From JANLSO01 sp031362405 (GTDB lineage Bacteria > Actinomycetota > Thermoleophilia > Miltoncostaeales > Miltoncostaeaceae): a stretch of 43,418 nucleotides of DNA. Below, one piece after another: positions 32,675 through 40,251 of this stretch. The position numbers were made by a program, and so were the translations under genes. Position 1 is the first letter of the stretch; every line of letters begins with the position of its first letter. Below the pieces are notes generated by a model, which did not search any database, had not been told where the DNA came from, and saw only the letters and a list, made by a program, of their open reading frames with translations. Location: assembly GCA_031362405.1 (NCBI GenBank), contig JANLSO010000016.1:1-43418 (forward strand), read 5' to 3'.

Positions 32675-34631
32675 GGCAACCACCGGGTCGGTCGGGAGCG
32701 GGCTGTCCCGGAGCGTCGCGGATGGTACTGGCACCCCCGGCACCCGACAAGGCGCTGTGTTTGCCGCGGCGCTCGTCGGATGGGCTCTTCTCGCCGTCGC
32801 CGACGGGGGGCAAGACTGGGGCAACCCGCTCGTGAGCGCCGGCCCCACCGCAGCGGCACTCGCTCTCATTGTCGGTGCGCCTCTGGCGGCGTTCACTCTG
32901 CGGAGCGTGAGCCTTGGCCGCGGCCCTGCCCGCCTCGCGTTGGGTGCGGCGGCCGCGCTCGTCGTCTGGTCGGCCGCGTCGATCGGCTGGGCGGTCGCAC
33001 CGGATCTCGCCTGGACCGAGACCAACCGCGCCGCAATTGCTCTCGTCGCGCTTGCGCTCGGTATCGCGGCCGGACGGACGGTGCGACGCGCGGCCGATCG
33101 TTTCCCCACCGCCCTCGCCGTGGTCGCGGCGCTGCCGATCGGCATCAGCCTGCTGGGAAAGATCTTTCCGACGGCACTCGGTGAAGATGCCGACTCGGGC
33201 CGGCTTTCGTTGCCGGTCGGCTACTGGAACGCACTGGCCCTCGTCGCGGCAATGGCGGTACCCGGGGTCATGCTGTGGTGCCGTCGCACGCCGGGCCCGC
33301 GGGCCGCCGCGATCGCCGCGGCGGCCTTGGCGGCCCTGCTCGTGACAACCGTCCTCACTCTGTCGCGAGGTGGAGCCATCGCGGTCGCCGTCGCGATCAC
33401 CGTGACGCTGGTGCTGGCGCCGTCGCGGCGGGTCGGCGTGGTGGTGGCATGCGGCGCGATCGGGGCGATCGTTCCCGCGCTGTGGGGAGTCATGAGCGAC
33501 GACCTCACCCGCGATGGCCTCGCCGCCGCCGATCGCGCATCGGCAGGCGCGGTGCTCGGAATCGCCCTTGTTGGAGGGGTCCTCGTCGCGGCGGGTCTTG
33601 CATGGTTCGGCGCCGAGCGGGTCGGCGTCCCCATCGCGCGGCGTGCGGCGGAACGGATTGTGGTGGTGGTGATCGTGCTGGGTTCGCTTGCACCGCTGCT
33701 GTCGGTCGCCGCGAGCGCCGGCGATATCGTCAACTGCAACCGGGGGGCCGTGGCCAACGACCCCGGCCGGCTCACCTCGATCGGCGCGAACCAGCGCGGC
33801 GCGTGGTGGTGCCAGGCCGCGCGCGGATGGGCGCGAGAGCCCGTCGCCGGGAACGGCGCCGGCAGCTTTCCGGTCGTTCAGCTGCGCGAGCGACGCGACG
33901 GAAATCCGACCCTGACGACGGTCGAGCCCCACCAGATGTGGCTTGCCCAGGCCTCGGCCCTTGGAGCGGTGGGCGTGGCCCTGTTGATCGCGCTGTGGGC
34001 TGCGGTGGGCTGGGCGGCGTGGCGATTGCGCGCGCGGATGCCAGCCGGCGTCGCGGCAATCCTCGCGGCGGCCCTCGTCCAGGCGCAGACCGACTTCACG
34101 CTGAGCCTGCCGGTGATCGTCATCCCCGTCATGGCCGCGATCGGTTTGCTGGTGACCTGCGTGAGCCCGGAACCCACAACGGTACGGCCGCGTCGGCCGG
34201 GCGCGCAGCGGGTGGCTCTGGGTCTGCTGGCTGCGGTCGCCGTCGCGTCGGCGGCCTTCCCGCTGGCGAGCATGCGAATGGCCGCAGCGAGTTCCCATGC
34301 CTTTGACGATGGCGATCTCGCCGGTGCCCGCAGCGCCGCAGAACAGGCTGTCGCACTGAATCCGCTGTCGCTGGAGGCGCGGTTTCTCGAAGCTCAGGCG
34401 CTCCGATATGCGGATCCCGCGAGTGCCCTTGCCGCACTACGCGAGGCAACCGACCGCCAGCCCGAGAACCCCAAGGCGTGGCGTCGGCTGGCGATCGCTT
34501 TGGGACAACTCAAAAAGATCGGGCGAGCCGGCGACGCCTGGGGCCGCGTCCACATCTTGGATCCCTACGACCCGAGGGCACGCACGGAGCTCGGCATCAC
34601 TTCGGGGCCGCCCGATTCGGCGGCGCGTTAG
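32673..34631 (+). CDS. O-antigen ligase/polymerase-like membrane protein with C-terminal TPR
   Basis: ATG 32673 follows GAGGGAG by about ten bases and gives 652 residues. About 11-13 hydrophobic helices are spread over residues 25-545, including VGYWNALALVAAMAVPGVML and VTTVLTLSRGGAIAVAVAI (the SRGG element is common in Wzy/WaaL-type proteins), and a large loop with NQRGAWWCQAARGWAREPVAGNGAGSF and EPHQMWLAQASALG, the typical O-antigen ligase region. The last about 100 residues are helical TPR-like repeats (AEQAVALNPLSLEARFLEAQ, REATDRQPENPKAWRRLAIA). It may polymerise or attach a surface glycan. Its 3' end overlaps the convergent GT2 gene by 4 bp. Confidence 0.82.
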   Translation: MATTGSVGSGLSRSVADGTGTPGTRQGAVFAAALVGWALLAVADGGQDWGNPLVSAGPTAAALALIVGAPLAAFTLRSVSLGRGPARLALGAAAALVVWSAASIGWAVAPDLAWTETNRAAIALVALALGIAAGRTVRRAADRFPTALAVVAALPIGISLLGKIFPTALGEDADSGRLSLPVGYWNALALVAAMAVPGVMLWCRRTPGPRAAAIAAAALAALLVTTVLTLSRGGAIAVAVAITVTLVLAPSRRVGVVVACGAIGAIVPALWGVMSDDLTRDGLAAADRASAGAVLGIALVGGVLVAAGLAWFGAERVGVPIARRAAERIVVVVIVLGSLAPLLSVAASAGDIVNCNRGAVANDPGRLTSIGANQRGAWWCQAARGWAREPVAGNGAGSFPVVQLRERRDGNPTLTTVEPHQMWLAQASALGAVGVALLIALWAAVGWAAWRLRARMPAGVAAILAAALVQAQTDFTLSLPVIVIPVMAAIGLLVTCVSPEPTTVRPRRPGAQRVALGLLAAVAVASAAFPLASMRMAAASSHAFDDGDLAGARSAAEQAVALNPLSLEARFLEAQALRYADPASALAALREATDRQPENPKAWRRLAIALGQLKKIGRAGDAWGRVHILDPYDPRARTELGITSGPPDSAAR

Positions 34632-35356
34632 CGCAGCGTCCGGCGCAACCTCGGTACGAGCGTCGCCGCTTCGAGCACGATCCCGCGGCTCATCTTCGAG
34701 GAGCCATGCTCACGCTCACGAAACGTGATGGGAACCTCTACGACCCGGAAGCCGAGCAGAATCGCCCGGTAGGTCATCTCGACCTGAAATCCGTAGCCCG
34801 CCGCCGTGACCTGATCGAGCGGGATCGCCTCGAGCACCGTGCGGCGGAAGCATTTGAAGCCCCCGGTGAGGTCGCGCACCGGAACTCTGAGGACCGCGCG
34901 CGCATACCAGCATCCGCCGCGGCTGATCGCCCGGCGCACGGCGCCCCAGCGCGTGACCGCGCCGCCCGGCACGTAGCGCGAGCCGAGCACGAGATCGGCG
35001 TTCTCGGTGGCGGCGATCAGATCCGGAAGGGTCTGAGGATCGTGCGAGAAGTCGCAGTCCATCTCGACCACAAGATCCGCACCGGCCGCGAGGGCCACAG
35101 CGAAACCGGCCCGGTACGCGGGCCCGATGCCCTCTTTGCGGGTGCGCCGCAGCACGCGCACGCGCGGGTCGCATCGACCGACCGCCTCGGCGAGGTCGGC
35201 CGTACGATCGGGTGATCCGTCATCGACGATGAGCACATGCCCATCGATGCCGGACGCGTCGAAGACGTCGCCAACCGCCGCCAGCATCGCCTCCACGTTG
35301 TCGGCCTCGTCATAGGTCGGGATGACGACCCAGACGACCGGCGGCGTCTCAGCCAC
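34628..35356 (-). CDS. GT2 polyprenol-phosphate mannose synthase-like glycosyltransferase
   Basis: GTG 35356 gives 242 residues with the Dpm1/Ppm1 pattern: VVIPTYDEADNVEAML, VDDGSPDRTADLAE, the metal-binding DCDFSHDPQTLPDL, GSRYVPGG, GGFKCFRRTVLEAIP and the C-terminal ITFREREHGSSKMS. No transmembrane tail follows, so it is the short, membrane-associated form. It would transfer mannose (or a related sugar) from GDP-sugar to polyprenyl phosphate for protein, lipoglycan or wall glycosylation. Next to an O-antigen-ligase-like gene it suggests a small surface-glycan cluster. The start codon choice is fair; the ribosome site is weak. Confidence 0.9.
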   Translation of the reverse strand: MAETPPVVWVVIPTYDEADNVEAMLAAVGDVFDASGIDGHVLIVDDGSPDRTADLAEAVGRCDPRVRVLRRTRKEGIGPAYRAGFAVALAAGADLVVEMDCDFSHDPQTLPDLIAATENADLVLGSRYVPGGAVTRWGAVRRAISRGGCWYARAVLRVPVRDLTGGFKCFRRTVLEAIPLDQVTAAGYGFQVEMTYRAILLGFRVVEVPITFREREHGSSKMSRGIVLEAATLVPRLRRTLR

Positions 35357-35442
35357 CCGTCTCGGGATGCGGGTCGTGGCAGCGGGCGGACATTCCCGAA
35401 ACCGTATCGGGTGAGTCAGCCGCCCGGCAGATCGGGCCCGAC

Positions 35443-35448
35443 TACAGT
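35443..35448 (+). promoter_or_regulatory. Candidate -10 box of a leaderless transcript
   Basis: TACAGT lies 6 nt before ATG 35455, and no Shine-Dalgarno is present, the same layout as at ilvD. Transcription starting at the ATG would give a leaderless mRNA for the alpha/beta-hydrolase. Inferred from spacing only. Confidence 0.35.
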
Positions 35449-35454
35449 GGGCCG

Positions 35455-36195
35455 ATGCCGTCGCCCCTGGTGCTGATCCACCCGTTCCCCACCGATGCCG
35501 GATTTTGGGATGAGTTCCGCACGAACGTCTCGTCCGATCGGCACGTCTTGATACCTGAACTGCCGGGATTTGGATCGCAGGCCGAACGGCCGGGGTGGTC
35601 GATCGCCGAGGCCGCCGATGAGATCGCCGACACCATCGCGGCGTGGGCACCCGACGGCCGCGCAGCCGTGTGCGGGCTGTCGATGGGTGGCTACACGGCG
35701 CTCGCACTGGCGGCACGACGCCCCGAGGTCGTGAGCGCGTTGGTGCTTGTCGACACACGGGCCGAAGCCGACGACGAAGCGGCCCGCACCGGCCGCAGCC
35801 GGGCAATCGAGACGATCTCCTCGCATGGCCTTGGGGCCTTCCTCGACGACTTCCTTCCCCGTCTGGTCGCCCCCGGCACCTCGGCGGTGATCACGCAGGA
35901 ACTGCGAAAGATCGCCGATCGGCAGCGCCCTTCCAGCGTCATTTCAGCCCTCGAAGCCCTTCGCGGTCGCCCCGATCGCCGCGACGACCTACCGGGTATC
36001 GCGTGCCCCACGCTCGTCATCGTCGGAGAACTCGATGCCCTGACGCCGCCCACGGCGGCAACCACGATATCCCGCGGCATCCCGGGGGCCCGCATGGCGA
36101 CGCTCGCCGGGGCCGGCCATCTGACGGCTCTGGAGAGGCCCGGTGACACCGCCCTTCTCGTCGAGACGTTTCTGAACGGCCTCGATCGGGGATGA
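35455..36195 (+). CDS. Alpha/beta-hydrolase
   Basis: The 246-residue protein has a full hydrolase triad: nucleophile S76 in CGLSMGGY, acid D194 in VGELDALTPP and base H222 in GAGHLTALERP, plus the oxyanion HPFP near residue 9. The PELPGFGSQ segment and overall size resemble esterases and 3-oxoadipate enol-lactonase-type (PcaD-like) enzymes. The substrate is unknown. The gene is divergent from the GT2 gene across 98 bp. Confidence 0.88.
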   Translation: MPSPLVLIHPFPTDAGFWDEFRTNVSSDRHVLIPELPGFGSQAERPGWSIAEAADEIADTIAAWAPDGRAAVCGLSMGGYTALALAARRPEVVSALVLVDTRAEADDEAARTGRSRAIETISSHGLGAFLDDFLPRLVAPGTSAVITQELRKIADRQRPSSVISALEALRGRPDRRDDLPGIACPTLVIVGELDALTPPTAATTISRGIPGARMATLAGAGHLTALERPGDTALLVETFLNGLDRG

Positions 36196-36213
36196 ACGAC
36201 ACCCGATCCTGAT

Positions 36214-36243
36214 TTGACAGCTCGCCCGGTCGAGGCGTACGTT
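36214..36243 (+). promoter_or_regulatory. Candidate sigma-70-type promoter
   Basis: TTGACA (36214-36219), an exact -35 consensus, is followed after 18 nt by TACGTT (36238-36243), a fair -10. A GAGGAG ribosome site then precedes ATG 36292. It would drive the second hydrolase-like gene. Confidence 0.55.
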
Positions 36244-36291
36244 CACCGGTGAAGTACTTCTCCCTTCTGGCGTTTTTGAGGAGCGTCGCGT

Positions 36292-36990
36292 ATGCCCTCT
36301 CTTCCCCCCGCAATCGATCTCGCCGTGCACGATGACGGTGACGGTGAGCTGGTCGTCGTCTTGCATGACCTGGCCCGCTCGGGCCGTGCGGTGCGTGACG
36401 GCCTGAAGCCCCTTTCGACGTCGGGCTACCGGATTCTGGCTCCCGATCTGCGTGGTCACGGCGACTCGCCGTCACCGGCAGGGCCGTGGAGCATCGACGA
36501 TGTCGCCTCCGACGTCGCGCGCGTCATCCAGGGTGCTGCCGGCCCCGCGATAGTCGTCGGAGTCGGCCTCGGTGGCGCCGCCGCCGTGGCGCTGGCCCTC
36601 GGACACCCGGGCCTCGTGAGGGGCCTCATCGTCTCGGGCGTGAACCCGCGCGCCGAAGACATCGATGCCCAGGACCGATGGGTGCGAGTGGCGCGCGCCC
36701 TGCGCGGGCGCGGGGAAGAAGGGATGGCGCTCGCCGCCGAGGCGATGAGCACCCGTCCCGACTGGCGTGGCGCGCTTCCCCAGCTCGACGTGCCGGCGCT
36801 GGTTCTTGCCGGCTCACGCGATCGCGCGACCCCGGCGACGCTGCAGCGTGAGCTCGCTTTGTGGGCGCGGCGCTGCCGCTTCGAGATTGTCGAGGCCGGC
36901 CACGACGTGCTGGCCGACACCCCCGCACGGGTGGTGGCCGCGGTACGCGAACTGTCGGTCGCCGATGCGGTCCAGGCGGTTGCCGCCTAA
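36292..36990 (+). CDS. Alpha/beta-hydrolase fold protein lacking the nucleophile serine
   Basis: The 232-residue chain has the hydrolase fold: VVLHDLARSGRAV, ILAPDLRGHGDSP, strand-turn VVGVGLGGAAAVAL, GSRDRATP with acid D177 and EAGHDVLADTP with base H204. The nucleophile elbow, normally GxSxG, reads GVGLGG, with Gly92 where Ser should be. It cannot act as a serine hydrolase. It may be a haloperoxidase-like remnant, a non-enzymatic binder or a cofactor-free lyase-type member. It has its own promoter and a good ribosome site (GAGGAG), and no frame damage. Confidence 0.82.
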   Translation: MPSLPPAIDLAVHDDGDGELVVVLHDLARSGRAVRDGLKPLSTSGYRILAPDLRGHGDSPSPAGPWSIDDVASDVARVIQGAAGPAIVVGVGLGGAAAVALALGHPGLVRGLIVSGVNPRAEDIDAQDRWVRVARALRGRGEEGMALAAEAMSTRPDWRGALPQLDVPALVLAGSRDRATPATLQRELALWARRCRFEIVEAGHDVLADTPARVVAAVRELSVADAVQAVAA

Positions 36991-37004
36991 ACCAAGAGCA
37001 TCAC

Positions 37005-38848
37005 CTACCCGTTGGTCGGCTCCACGTCGGCGGACATCCGCTGGTAGGCGATCGACCCGGCGACGAACAGCATGCCGACGATGACGAAAGCCACCGCCCG
37101 TGAGAGGGCGGTGAGCTGGCTGACATCGAACAGGAAGAGCTTTGCGAGCGTCACTCCGAGCAGCGCGAGGCCGGCGGTGCGCACAAGACGCGCTCGCCGC
37201 CGCAGACCGATCACCAGAATGGCGAGCGCGGCCACTGCCCAGACGATGCTGACCAGCGCGTGGGAGCCCTGAAAAACGCTGCGGGTGAACGAGGTCGTGA
37301 GACCGAGGTCGACGATGACCGTGGCGACGGCGAACAGGATCGCCGCGGCCGCGACGACGATCGCGGGCCGGGTGGCGCCCTCGATCGGCTCGCCCCACTC
37401 GAGGCGTTCCGAACTCCACGCCAGTACGACGACGCCCCGCCGCCAGCGCGATCACCGCGACGATCGCCCGCAGCGTCGCGCCACCGTCCATCGCCGTGCC
37501 CGCCGCGTTCACCAGGTGCTCAGGCGGGAACACGAACAGATCCCAGATCGGGGCCGCCTGGGCGATCGTCACAAGGGTCGCGACCACGAGGTAGCCGGCG
37601 GCGGCCCACTGGACCCGGACCTCGCGGACGTACGCTGCCGCGAGGGCCAAACCGCCGCCCTGAAGGGCCAGAACCGTTGCTCGGCTTCCGCCATCAAGCA
37701 GATCGAGCGTGGCCACGAACACCGCGGCCACCGCGATCAGCGGCAGCGTTAGGGTGAGGGCGCGGTTCGGGAGTCGGAGAAGTCGCGGGACCGCCGCGAG
37801 AAGGCCGTAGGCGCCTGCGACGACGAGCAGCGCCCAACCGGCGCCGCTGTCGCGAACATCGCTCCCGCGCCCAGAACCGCGAGGGCCCCGGTTCCGATGG
37901 TGAGCTGGAGCGTCGTCGCGAGCTTCGTGCCTTCGTCGTCGCCACGCATCCGATGATGGGCGAAAGCGACGACGACCAGGAGCGCCCAAAAAAGTGACGC
38001 TCCGAGCACGCTTTGCCAGAACTCATTCCATCCAAAGCCGGTGCCGGTGCGGTCGAGGAGGGATGCCGCGGCCACGAGCGCCAGCACGTAGGCGCCGCTG
38101 AGCGCGCCGCCCGCGATGGCAACCGCATCCCAGCCCTGGGCCAGCCACAGCCACGCAACCGCCGCGGCCAGGATGAGAACGAACCCGATTGTCGTTGGCG
38201 TGATACCGACATCGAGAAGGATCGGAGCGGCGAGCGCACCGCACAGACCGAACACCGCGACAATCTGCGAGCGCCACCGGTGGGCGATTGCGACGGCAAA
38301 GGCGGCGACCCCACCCGCAAGAACGAGACCCATCCCGCTGGGGATGAGGTCGGAAATCCGGGTTGCCGTAATGAGAGCCATGTAGAGGCCCGCGATGCCG
38401 GCACCGACCGCGGCGATCGCCCCGATGAGGCCAGAGCGTCGGCGCTCGATCACAAGACCCGCCGCGAGCAGGGCGAATGAGGCGAGTGCGCCGGTGATCG
38501 TCCGTCCGGCCGGCCCGAGGATCCCCCGCTGGCTGGCGATGACGAACAGAAAGGCGAGGCCGAGTATGAGGATCGTCGCACCGATGACGGCGAGCCCGCG
38601 GGGCCCGTCAGGAACTCACGCGGCGAGAAGCGTGGCCCCGTCGGCGCCGGACCCACGGGGACGCCCGGCAACGTCGTCACGGGCGCAGGCGGCAGCACCG
38701 GGGAGAACTGTGGGTCGGGCGGCGGCGGGGCGGCGGGCGATGGGTCCCAAGCGTTCAGATCGCGCAGGCGATGCTCGGTCTCGTTGAGGAGCCCCGCGAT
38801 CACACGCAATTGCGCCTGCAAACGGGCGATTTCCTCATGGGTGTCCAT
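37005..38848 (-). pseudogene. DUF2339 polytopic membrane protein, broken by three frameshifts
   Basis: The N-terminus starts at ATG 38848 with a coiled-coil (THEEIARLQAQLRVIAGLLN) and a Pro-rich linker to EFLTGP. The frame then shifts near 38601-38612 into GLAVIGATILILGLAFLFVI and many helices, shifts again near 37841-37855 (into GAGWALLVVAGAYGLLAAVP), and again at the CCCC run near 37433-37441 (into VVVLAWSSERLEWGEPIEG), ending with the family C-terminus LTALSRAVAFVIVGMLFVAG and the stop at 37005. Each piece is well preserved with no internal stops, so the indels are recent or are assembly errors. Intact, it would be about 613 residues with some 15 or more helices. DUF2339 function is unknown. 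Confidence 0.75.
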
Positions 38849-39012
38849 CCGCCGAAAGATACAGGCGCATTTGCGCCCAAGGAGTCGGCTTTTGGGCAAA
38901 AGCACGCGAGTTATTCGCGGCATCCGCGGCACTTGGCAGGATCCCGCGGGTAACGGCTCGCGGACAGGCGCGATCCTCGGCGCGAGCCTTCACCACGACC
39001 AAGGGATTGCGC

Positions 39013-39606
39013 ATGAGCACGAGCCCGCCGCCCCCGCCGCCCGACCCCGTGAACCTCCAAGCAGGGGGATCCGATCCCACGGATGTGCGCGGACGCCGCA
39101 TCGGGGCCGTCTTCATCGACCTCGCGGTGCTGATTCTTCCGTATGTGCTGATTACCTTCGCGTTCCTCGAGAAGCGAACCGACATCTCGTCGTGCGATCA
39201 GGTCGACGGCAGCCTCAAGAGCTGCTTCCAGCTGGGCGACGACTACTACGTCGCCACCGATGGCCGGGTCATCGCGACCCAGTTGATGGGCGCCCTGCTT
39301 GGAATCGCGTACTTCGTCGTGCTCCAGGGACTCACCGGATGGACCATCGGCAAGAAGCTCGTCGGGATTCGCGTGGTCAATGCCGCCGGGGCGATCTGCG
39401 GCCTCGCGAAGGCCTTCGTTCGCTACCTACCGTTTCTCATTCCCGCGCTGATTCCCGCCGTCGGCCCGATCCTCGGCATCTTCATCGTGATCGCCGAGTT
39501 CATCTTGATCCTGGCCCATGCACGCCGCCAGCGGATCGGCGACCTCATCGCGAAGACCTACGTGATCGGCAAGGACGCCGTCGGATGGCCCGTTCCGGGG
39601 CGATAA
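39013..39606 (+). CDS. RDD family membrane protein
   Basis: ATG 39013 follows AAGGGA by about six bases; TTG 39007 is an alternative. The 197-residue product has a Pro-rich N-terminus, then the RDD signature: an Arg in RGRRIGAVFIDLAVLILPYV, Asp in the first helix and the later TGWTIGKKLVGIRVVN. Helices lie at about 31-52, 90-110 and 138-165. RDD proteins are linked to ion or small-molecule transport, with few proven functions. A strong terminator follows 5 bp after the stop. Confidence 0.88.
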   Translation: MSTSPPPPPPDPVNLQAGGSDPTDVRGRRIGAVFIDLAVLILPYVLITFAFLEKRTDISSCDQVDGSLKSCFQLGDDYYVATDGRVIATQLMGALLGIAYFVVLQGLTGWTIGKKLVGIRVVNAAGAICGLAKAFVRYLPFLIPALIPAVGPILGIFIVIAEFILILAHARRQRIGDLIAKTYVIGKDAVGWPVPGR

Positions 39607-39610
39607 CCCG

Positions 39611-39655
39611 CTGCCCCGCCGGTATCCCGAGCGGATACCGGCGGGGCGGTTTTTC
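39611..39655 (+). terminator. Strong rho-independent terminator
   Basis: A perfect 14-bp stem, CCCCGCCGGTATCC (39614-39627) with GGATACCGGCGGGG (39633-39646), extended by further pairs outside, has a 5-nt loop and is followed by TTTTT. It ends the RDD transcript, and its hairpin also sits right after the stop of the convergent gene. Confidence 0.9.
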
Positions 39656-40239
39656 TATGCCGGAGCCGGCACCGCGAAGCGCTCGCGCAGCTCAGCCACC
39701 GAGCCGCCGGAGATGTCGACGGTCACGGTAAACGGGCGTCGTGAGTCGCCGCGCTGGTCGAGCCGGGCATCGAAGCCGAGGATGGGAGCCAGGGCGTCGG
39801 TGATCGCCGGGCCGATTGCGGCAAGGGTCTCGGGAGTGTTCGGAGCATCGAGGCGGTCGGCGATCCGCACCAGCAGGGTGTCGGTGCGCAGGTCGGCGGC
39901 GGAGGACAGAGAGGACTCGCCGGCGAGTACCTCCGCGGCCGTCAGCAGCGCGCCGACGACACGCCGGATGCGGTCGGTGAGGTCACCCTCCAGACCACGC
40001 TTCCAGGCCACCTGGAACCCCGGGCCACCCTCTCCGATGTCGAGCGCGTAGTCGGCCTGGTCGCCGATCAGCATGATTCCCGGCCCATCGGGGACGTGCT
40101 TGTAGTCGGCCACGTCGATCAGCAGACCGTCGATCGCGCTGCGCTGGATCCAGCTGTGGAAAACGGGAATCAGCGTTTCGAGGTCGAGCCCGGTCGCATC
40201 GGCGAGCAGGAGTTTTGCGGTGATCCTCTGGGGGTCCAT
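39655..40239 (-). CDS. Unknown protein encoded with the nitrite/sulfite reductase
   Basis: ATG 40239 lies 12 bp after the reductase stop, so the two are co-transcribed. The 194-residue soluble protein has no signal, helix or cysteine. Visible features are the start PQRITAKLLLADATGLDLET, FHSWIQRSAIDGLLIDVADY, IMLIGDQADYALDIGEGGPG and a mixed alpha/beta C-terminus (PFTVTVDISGGSVAELRERF). I do not recognise the family. Its tight linkage suggests a role in assembly, cofactor loading or regulation of the reductase. Confidence 0.65.
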   Translation of the reverse strand: MDPQRITAKLLLADATGLDLETLIPVFHSWIQRSAIDGLLIDVADYKHVPDGPGIMLIGDQADYALDIGEGGPGFQVAWKRGLEGDLTDRIRRVVGALLTAAEVLAGESSLSSAADLRTDTLLVRIADRLDAPNTPETLAAIGPAITDALAPILGFDARLDQRGDSRRPFTVTVDISGGSVAELRERFAVPAPA

Positions 40240-40251
40240 AACGGATCCTCC

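Noticed and set aside
32277..34298. 673-residue minus-strand frame
   Set aside because: Mostly antisense to the O-antigen-ligase-like gene and low complexity (Arg/Asp/Gly/His); it also overlaps the better small membrane gene.
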